From Bog-756 sp963753905 (GTDB taxonomy: Bacteria; Actinomycetota; Acidimicrobiia; Acidimicrobiales; RAAP-2): DNA of 64,000 nucleotides. The position numbers and the translations under genes were made by a program. The DNA lies in assembly GCA_963753905.1 (NCBI GenBank), contig CAVWDZ010000001.1, positions 496,001 through 560,000 on the forward strand, in the 5' to 3' direction. Numbering within the stretch: the first letter of the stretch is position 1; each line of letters starts with the position of its first letter. A model generated the notes under the pieces. It was not told the DNA's origin and did not search any database. It saw only the letters and a list, made by a program, of their open reading frames with translations. Below, piece after piece: positions 60,792 to 64,000 of this stretch.

Positions 60792-60920
60792 TCACTTGCC
60801 CTTGTTCTTCCCTTTGGCTTGTGCCAGGTCGCTTCCCGCCACGCTCTTGACGTTTTTGGGCGTCTTGGGGTTGGAGAGCAGCTTTCCCGCCTTCGAGGCA
60901 TCTTTCTTGCTCGTCGCCAT
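60792..60920 (-). CDS. 42-residue basic protein
   Basis: Short gene with an excellent ribosome-binding site (AGGAAGG, about 7 bases before ATG 60920). The product starts MATSKKDASKAGKLLSNPKT and continues PKNVKSVAGSDLAQAKGKNK: 12 lysines in 42 residues. It resembles a widespread class of tiny Lys/Ser/Ala-rich proteins (KxASKAGKLLS...KSVAGSxLAQ) of unknown function in diverse bacteria; possibly nucleic-acid binding. Located 90 bp upstream of the LRAT-like gene on the same strand. Confidence 0.7.
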   Translation of the reverse strand: MATSKKDASKAGKLLSNPKTPKNVKSVAGSDLAQAKGKNKGK

Positions 60921-61078
60921 GTTCCACTTCCTTCCTGAGCTTCATCGACCGGGTACTCGATTCAGTCTGGTACTTTACTATAGGACATGATTTTCTGCCA
61001 AGGGCTGATCCCCCTCTCGTGCGCCGGATGGGGGCACAATGTGCCTGCAGGCATGGGACTCCAACACGTGGCAGGCCG

Positions 61079-62095
61079 ATGACCAAGACGGATCTGGGGG
61101 GGTTCGAGCCCCGACGCTTGCGGTTGGCTCGGGAGCTCAGGGGTTGGAATCAAGTTGAGTTGGCTGGGCGCGTGCGGCTGTCTTCCGCTGCGATTTCGCA
61201 ATTCGAGGCCGGAACTACCGCACCAAGTGGAACCGCGATCGAGCGGCTCGCTATCGCGTTGGACGTGCCCGACGGTTTCTTGGCCCTCCCGTTCGTGGAA
61301 ACACACGAGGGCTTCTTTCGATCGCTGCGTCGAACGTCGTTGCGTCAGCGCCGCAAGGCTCGGGCGATCGCGTATGTCGCTCACGATCTCGCTCTCTCCA
61401 AGATGCCGGACCCGAGCTCATCAGGGGTGATACCGAAGCATCCAGTTGAGGACCTTCAGGCTGAGCGCGAGGAAATTGAAGAGCTGGCCGCACAAGTCAG
61501 GAGCGAGTGGAAGCAACCCCGTGGACCGATTGACGACGTTGTCGGTCTATTGGAATCCCATGGCGTCATCGTTATCAGACTTCCAATGGACAGCGGTGAT
61601 GTCGATGCCTTCTCGCTTCCCTTCCCGGATCACGGGGTAGTCGTCTTGGCGTCAGACAAGAACGATCGGGCTCGTTCTCGGTTCGATGCGGCCCATGAGT
61701 TGGGACATCTGGTGATGCACGGGAATCAAGTCTGGGGAGTGAAGGAGGTCGAGCAACAAGCACACTGGTTCGCCGCGGCGTTTCTCATGCCTGCCGGAGA
61801 CATCTTCGACGAGTTGCCGCAACGAGCTGACTGGCCGACCCTCTTCTCCCTCAAGCGTAAGTGGCAAGTCTCGATCGCGGCATTACTGATGCGCGCGAAG
61901 TCCCTGGGCAAGATGAGCCCGACTACCTATCTCGGTGCGGTTAAGGAGACGTCTGCGCGAGGCTGGCGACGCGTCGAGCCTATTCCGCTTGGTGAGTGCG
62001 AGCAGCCGGCCAACCGACTCCTTCATTCAAAGAGGGTATTGTCATCGGAGCTGCTTCCGGCTGACATTCTAGAAGGGCTGTTGAGTGTCAGCTAG
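61079..62095 (+). CDS. XRE-HTH fused to ImmA/IrrE metallopeptidase
   Basis: 338 residues from ATG 61079; a longer in-frame start is possible. The N-terminal HTH is about residues 11-60 (LRLARELRGWNQVELAGRVRL ending SSAAISQFEAGT). The C-terminal zinc-peptidase domain has HELGH (H206, E207, H210) in FDAAHELGHLVMHG and the downstream QQAHWFAAAFLMP helix. Fused XRE-ImmA proteins act as stress-responsive regulators or as antitoxins with a toxin gene downstream. Here the next frame (GTG 62085) overlaps its stop; no known toxin is recognisable. Confidence 0.9.
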   Translation: MTKTDLGGFEPRRLRLARELRGWNQVELAGRVRLSSAAISQFEAGTTAPSGTAIERLAIALDVPDGFLALPFVETHEGFFRSLRRTSLRQRRKARAIAYVAHDLALSKMPDPSSSGVIPKHPVEDLQAEREEIEELAAQVRSEWKQPRGPIDDVVGLLESHGVIVIRLPMDSGDVDAFSLPFPDHGVVVLASDKNDRARSRFDAAHELGHLVMHGNQVWGVKEVEQQAHWFAAAFLMPAGDIFDELPQRADWPTLFSLKRKWQVSIAALLMRAKSLGKMSPTTYLGAVKETSARGWRRVEPIPLGECEQPANRLLHSKRVLSSELLPADILEGLLSVS

Positions 62096-62399
62096 TACCG
62101 CGAGAGACTCAAGCTCGTCGACCTCGCGGTCCGGGTTTACGCTTTTCAGGCTTGACGGCTCCACTCGAGAGAATCTTCCAAAGTACAAGGGAAGCGCGGG
62201 AACTTACTCAAAGATCGCAAGGGCAACTCCGATTGCTGGCGTCAGAGAGGCATGGAGATCGACCGAGGATGCACACCGTCGCGGACAGGTCCCCCAACAC
62301 GTTCCTTGCGGACGCCCGCCCCTTCGCCAACCTTACTCAAAGGGCAGCTACTGCTGTCATTTTCACACTATGATTGCTGACTTAATCGTGAGACCATAA
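62085..62399 (+). CDS. Possible small gene overlapping the XRE-ImmA stop
   Basis: 104 residues from GTG 62085, which overlaps the end of the XRE-ImmA gene by 11 bp. The first half looks protein-like (SRSGFTLFRLDGSTRENLPK, YSKIARATPIAGVREAWRST) and the second half less so. No domain is recognised and codon bias is weak; this could be a toxin partner of the XRE-ImmA protein or merely open frame. The rest of 62096-62439 shows no other gene. Confidence 0.3.
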   Translation: MSASTARDSSSSTSRSGFTLFRLDGSTRENLPKYKGSAGTYSKIARATPIAGVREAWRSTEDAHRRGQVPQHVPCGRPPLRQPYSKGSYCCHFHTMIADLIVRP

Positions 62400-62439
62400 C
62401 TACATATGCGGAACTACATTCCTGTAATCAGTAGGTGCC

Positions 62440-62853
62440 ATGACTGAACGAGTGGCTATTCGAATGCCTGGGAGCGTCGAGCCTCAGAGGTGCAAGATCT
62501 GGGAGGGCGGCAGCCCAGGAGGCACGGCCTTTGCCCTAGCCCTGCTCACGTCTTTAGGGCCGGAGCACAGACGAGGCACGCGCTTCGTCAAGTTGGGCCG
62601 CTTGGCCTTTGATTCAATGAGTCCTGAAAGACAGAATTACTATCTCCAAAAATATCTGGTTGCCGAAACAGGTTCATATCAAGCGGCTGTGGAGTTGATT
62701 GAACAGCAGCCCCATGACCATTTGGTCGTCCGCTGCACTTTCGACAGTGTGCAAGGCGCAAACAAGTTACGAGAAGCTCAGGAAATAGCGGCGACGATTA
62801 CCGAACTAAGCGAGCGTGAATCCGCCGAGAACGAATCCGAGGCCGATCGCTAG
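62440..62853 (+). CDS. Island protein of unknown function
   Basis: 137 residues: MTERVAIRMPGSVEPQRCKI and WEGGSPGGTAFALALLTSLG, then a helical acidic C-terminus (REAQEIAATITELSERESAE). No family is recognised. The upstream A/T-rich stretch (62,380-62,420) is a plausible promoter region. Its last 48 bp overlap the convergent membrane-protein gene. Confidence 0.6.
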   Translation: MTERVAIRMPGSVEPQRCKIWEGGSPGGTAFALALLTSLGPEHRRGTRFVKLGRLAFDSMSPERQNYYLQKYLVAETGSYQAAVELIEQQPHDHLVVRCTFDSVQGANKLREAQEIAATITELSERESAENESEADR

Positions 62854-63981
62854 AACAAGGGCAATCATCCCAGCCCTTCGCTGTTTGTACTGAGCCACCC
62901 GCACGGATGAAGTGCACACCCTCGAGTTTCGAGATCGAAAGAACCCGTGCTCTCTAATCGTGTGCCATCGTTTACCATACCCAATCCAGGCAAGCGTTAC
63001 AAACAGAAAACCCTCTAGCATCGCTGCAACTCCTGCCACCGACGACAGCTCTGAGCTGAGATCAAACGGTCCGGCTATGAGAAGGGCCTCCAGCAACGAG
63101 AATACACCCACAGTTGTCAGTAGCATCCGAGGCCAACGCGTTAGCCAGAGAGAAAAGGGGGCGCTCCTTTGTGCTAACAAGGCACTCAGCAAACCAGGAA
63201 GAGCAACGATAATCGAGACCAACGAGGCCGAGTTCGAATTGGTGGGCAAAAAGAACCGGTAGGAGTAGTGTCCAACCGCTACAGACAAAAGGGCCGCTCC
63301 GCCACAAAATACGGCCAACAGCTTCGGGTCGCGCCTTGAGAACTGAATCTCGACGTAGGCGAGCTTCTCTGCGCCTAGGTTCGGACCTTCGCTCGCCGAC
63401 CAGTGAAGTGCCGTCTTCGCCGAAGCGATGGGAACCTGGGTCGACTCTGAGCTTGCGAGAGCACTCCAGTAGCAACGAACGATGTTGGTCCCTTCGGGTG
63501 CATCGATCAGCGCGTAATAGGACCGGCAGTGTTCTACGTTTCCGGGCTGAAGCTCGAGTACCTGAGGAATGAGTCCCAAAGCACTCAAAAAGCGAACAAG
63601 CGGGGCAGCCAGACTGGGAAGCAGGGAATCCAGAACCCAGAGGGTGATGCGCGCAAGAGGTGGGCGGGCCCATCGGCTGATCGACTCAACTGCACGCTTC
63701 ACTATCCCGCGGTCTCTTTCGGGAGTAAGAGTTTTCTCATGTGTAGGTTCGTCATCTATGAGTTTATCGTCAGCCGATTCGAGCTCGACCGATTGACAGG
63801 ATGAGGGCGGAATCGCGGAATCGGTGGCTGAGCTATCCAAGGCTTCTGCGTTCCCAGTATGAACTGACTCCGCCCAGTGCGCTGATTTTGAGATCCATTT
63901 GGAGGGACTGAGATTGTTTGGAACCGACGGATGAACCTCATGGGTCTCGTAGTTGATCGTTGCTGTATGTGAGATTTTCAA
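62806..63981 (-). CDS. Polytopic membrane protein of unknown function
   Basis: 391 residues. A ~115-residue charged N-terminal part precedes a long region with about six hydrophobic segments: LWVLDSLLPSLAAPLVRFLS, LLAVFCGGAALLSVAVGHYS, LVSIIVALPGLLSALLAQ, LLTTVGVFSLLEALLIAG, VAGVAAMLEGFLFVTLAWIG, and MIALVLAIGLGFVLGGFTL. The loop after the first contains CRSYYALIDAPEGTNIVRCYW. I see no known family motif. It overlaps the convergent 62440 gene by 48 bp at the 3' end. The start codon is 19 bp from the window edge. Confidence 0.6.
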   Translation of the reverse strand: MKISHTATINYETHEVHPSVPNNLSPSKWISKSAHWAESVHTGNAEALDSSATDSAIPPSSCQSVELESADDKLIDDEPTHEKTLTPERDRGIVKRAVESISRWARPPLARITLWVLDSLLPSLAAPLVRFLSALGLIPQVLELQPGNVEHCRSYYALIDAPEGTNIVRCYWSALASSESTQVPIASAKTALHWSASEGPNLGAEKLAYVEIQFSRRDPKLLAVFCGGAALLSVAVGHYSYRFFLPTNSNSASLVSIIVALPGLLSALLAQRSAPFSLWLTRWPRMLLTTVGVFSLLEALLIAGPFDLSSELSSVAGVAAMLEGFLFVTLAWIGYGKRWHTIREHGFFRSRNSRVCTSSVRVAQYKQRRAGMIALVLAIGLGFVLGGFTLA

Positions 63982-64000
63982 AATTCGATGAAGGCGATCA

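Noticed and set aside
61019..61078. Longer N-terminus for the XRE-ImmA protein
   Set aside because: The extra residues are Cys/Arg-rich and lack similarity to the family; the HTH begins shortly after the later ATG.
62152..62373. 73-codon frame (MTAPLERIFQSTREARELTQ) in the gap after XRE-ImmA
   Set aside because: Competes with the GTG 62085 frame, lacks a ribosome-binding site and any similarity.

Overview
The window is high-GC DNA, most likely from an actinobacterium of the class Acidimicrobiia. This is an inference from the housekeeping genes, the codon bias, the F420-dependent and steroid/lipid-type catabolic genes, and the RCC1/MBG-type surface proteins; no 16S gene is present. The left two thirds (1-42.9 kb) is chromosomal backbone with strong G/C third-position bias. 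From tRNA-Val at 42,833 to at least 64,000 the sequence is an integrated mobile island, visibly lower in GC with weaker codon bias.

Layout. 46-7646: an information-processing block (glycyl-tRNA synthetase, pyruvate phosphate dikinase with a histone-H1-like tail, DNA primase, principal sigma factor). 7.7-8.5 kb: a small conserved protein, tRNA-Asn and a VOC protein. 8.9-19.4 kb: a CoA-thioester and lipid/steroid-like catabolic cluster (two SDRs, acyl-CoA synthetase, GDXG esterase, methylmalonate-semialdehyde dehydrogenase, P450, enoyl-CoA hydratase, a DUF35-thiolase-like fusion and a small protein). 19.4-32.7 kb: secreted proteins (Tat lipoprotein phosphoesterase, 7-blade RCC1 protein, beta-helix/IPT protein, unknown secreted protein, and a giant RCC1 + 21 x MBG-like repeat protein of about 2,390 residues). 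32.9-42.8 kb: a tRNA with CAU anticodon, small proteins, F420-type oxidoreductase, SnoaL-like protein, CrtC/AttH-like protein, aldehyde dehydrogenase, acyltransferase-3/SGNH protein, lipoprotein, inositol-phosphatase-like protein.

Island. A large serine recombinase gene ends inside the anticodon of tRNA-Val, marking the left attachment site. It closes a minus-strand operon of XRE repressor, a catalytically dead recombinase-like/DUF3024 protein, an ImmA/IrrE peptidase and the recombinase, which looks like an SOS/ICE-type control circuit. A second minus-strand operon (52.6 to 46.7 kb) carries small membrane/coiled-coil proteins, a VirD4/TraG-like ATPase, a replication-relaxation protein, a DNA methyltransferase and a ribbon-helix-helix protein: a transfer/replication module without a recognisable relaxase. 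The cargo (53-64 kb) includes a 1,056-residue metallophosphoesterase-NACHT-like protein with a broken Walker A motif (the best candidate for an undescribed defence system) with two unknown genes upstream, an ISL3 transposase stub, a Dyp peroxidase, an LRAT-like/glycine-zipper gene pair, an unlisted 42-residue basic protein, an XRE-ImmA fusion, and unknown or membrane genes. The right end of the island is not in the window.
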